From Deltaproteobacteria bacterium (GTDB taxonomy: Bacteria > Desulfobacterota > Syntrophia > Syntrophales > UBA5619), in NCBI GenBank assembly GCA_026388365.1, contig JAPLJW010000103.1, forward strand, positions 1 to 13,827: 13,827 nucleotides of DNA. Reading direction: 5' to 3'. Position 1 is the first letter of the stretch. Each line of letters starts with the position of its first letter. The position numbers and the translations under genes were made by a program. The notes below the pieces were generated by a model. It saw nothing but the letters and a program-made list of their open reading frames with translations. It was not told where the DNA came from and did not search any database. Below, piece after piece: positions 13,680 to 13,827 of the stretch.

Positions 13680-13827
13680 TCAGTGCGGGAGTGAATCGAT
13701 TTCCTTTTTGATTTCGATCCATTTCGGGTCGTCCATAGAAAAATCCTTCAGAGCGGCCTTCAGGTGAAAGAGGGCACTGTCCACTTTCCCCTTTTTCTTG
13801 AAATAACGACCGAAGTAGTAGTGTGAA
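13680..13827 (-). CDS. C-terminus of a TPR-like protein (partial)
   Basis: The last 48 codons of a minus-strand gene enter the window; the TGA is at 13680-13682 and the frame is open to the edge. The visible part, beginning HYYFGRYFKKKGKVDSALFH then LKAALKD, has the helix A / helix B pattern of a tetratricopeptide repeat, followed by a charged helix ending IKKEIDSLPH. TPR tails of this kind close periplasmic M48 metalloproteases of the BepA type, but that is only one possibility. It converges on the HD-GYP gene with 42 nt between stops and no clear terminator. Confidence 0.65.
   Translation of the reverse strand, partial: SHYYFGRYFKKKGKVDSALFHLKAALKDFSMDDPKWIEIKKEIDSLPH

Noticed and set aside
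1..13827. CRISPR array, tRNA or rRNA genes
   Set aside because: No regularly spaced direct repeats, cloverleaf-type sequence or rRNA-like stretch was seen on either strand.

Overview
The window looks like chromosomal DNA of an anaerobic, GC-rich Gram-negative bacterium. It encodes an oxygen-sensitive class III ribonucleotide reductase with its activase, a cobalamin-type radical SAM enzyme and a GAF/HD-GYP cyclic-di-GMP-type hydrolase, and it carries several kinds of palindromic intergenic repeat. A syntrophic or sulfate-reducing member of the Desulfobacterota (the old Deltaproteobacteria) would fit, but this is inference from gene content and style, not a taxonomic identification.

Layout. 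(1) 1-~645 is the left part of a dead IS3-family insertion sequence: orfA is full length but has an in-frame TAG, and orfB breaks off about 85 residues in. (2) 879-1898 (-) is a HAD hydrolase with all four catalytic motifs. A copy of a palindromic repeat lies in frame inside it. (3) 1899-2337 is a divergent intergenic region with several hairpins. (4) 2338-6146 (+) is a tight four-gene operon: a family 4 glycosyltransferase, a class I SAM methyltransferase, a prenyltransferase-like alpha/alpha-toroid protein and a hexapeptide acyltransferase, with overlaps or gaps of 14, 1 and 5 nt. It closes with a perfect 20-bp hairpin. (5) 6297-7937 (+) is a B12-binding radical SAM protein, overlapped tail to tail by a class I methyltransferase at 7889-8572 (-). 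(6) 8573-9113 is a non-coding, repeat-rich spacer ending in the nrd promoter, with two NrdR-box-like sites 31 bp apart. (7) 9114-11890 (+) is nrdD-nrdG. (8) 11970-13637 (+) is the GAF/HD-GYP gene behind a near-consensus sigma-70 promoter that overlaps the nrdG stop codon. (9) 13680-13827 (-) is the 3' end of a TPR-like gene running off the window.

How it fits together. The glycosyltransferase, methyltransferase and toroid protein strongly resemble, from memory, a three-gene set that is common in actinobacteria and has no function I know of. Here the set is extended by an acyltransferase and neighbours a B12 radical SAM enzyme, a second methyltransferase and a HAD phosphatase. Together these could make and decorate a small glycoside or glycolipid. 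This is the most promising candidate for an undescribed system in the window. The second notable item is a repeat family with long inverted arms around a fixed CCG loop (about 1384, 6169 and 8781, plus a half copy at 1931), one copy of which is translated inside the HAD gene.
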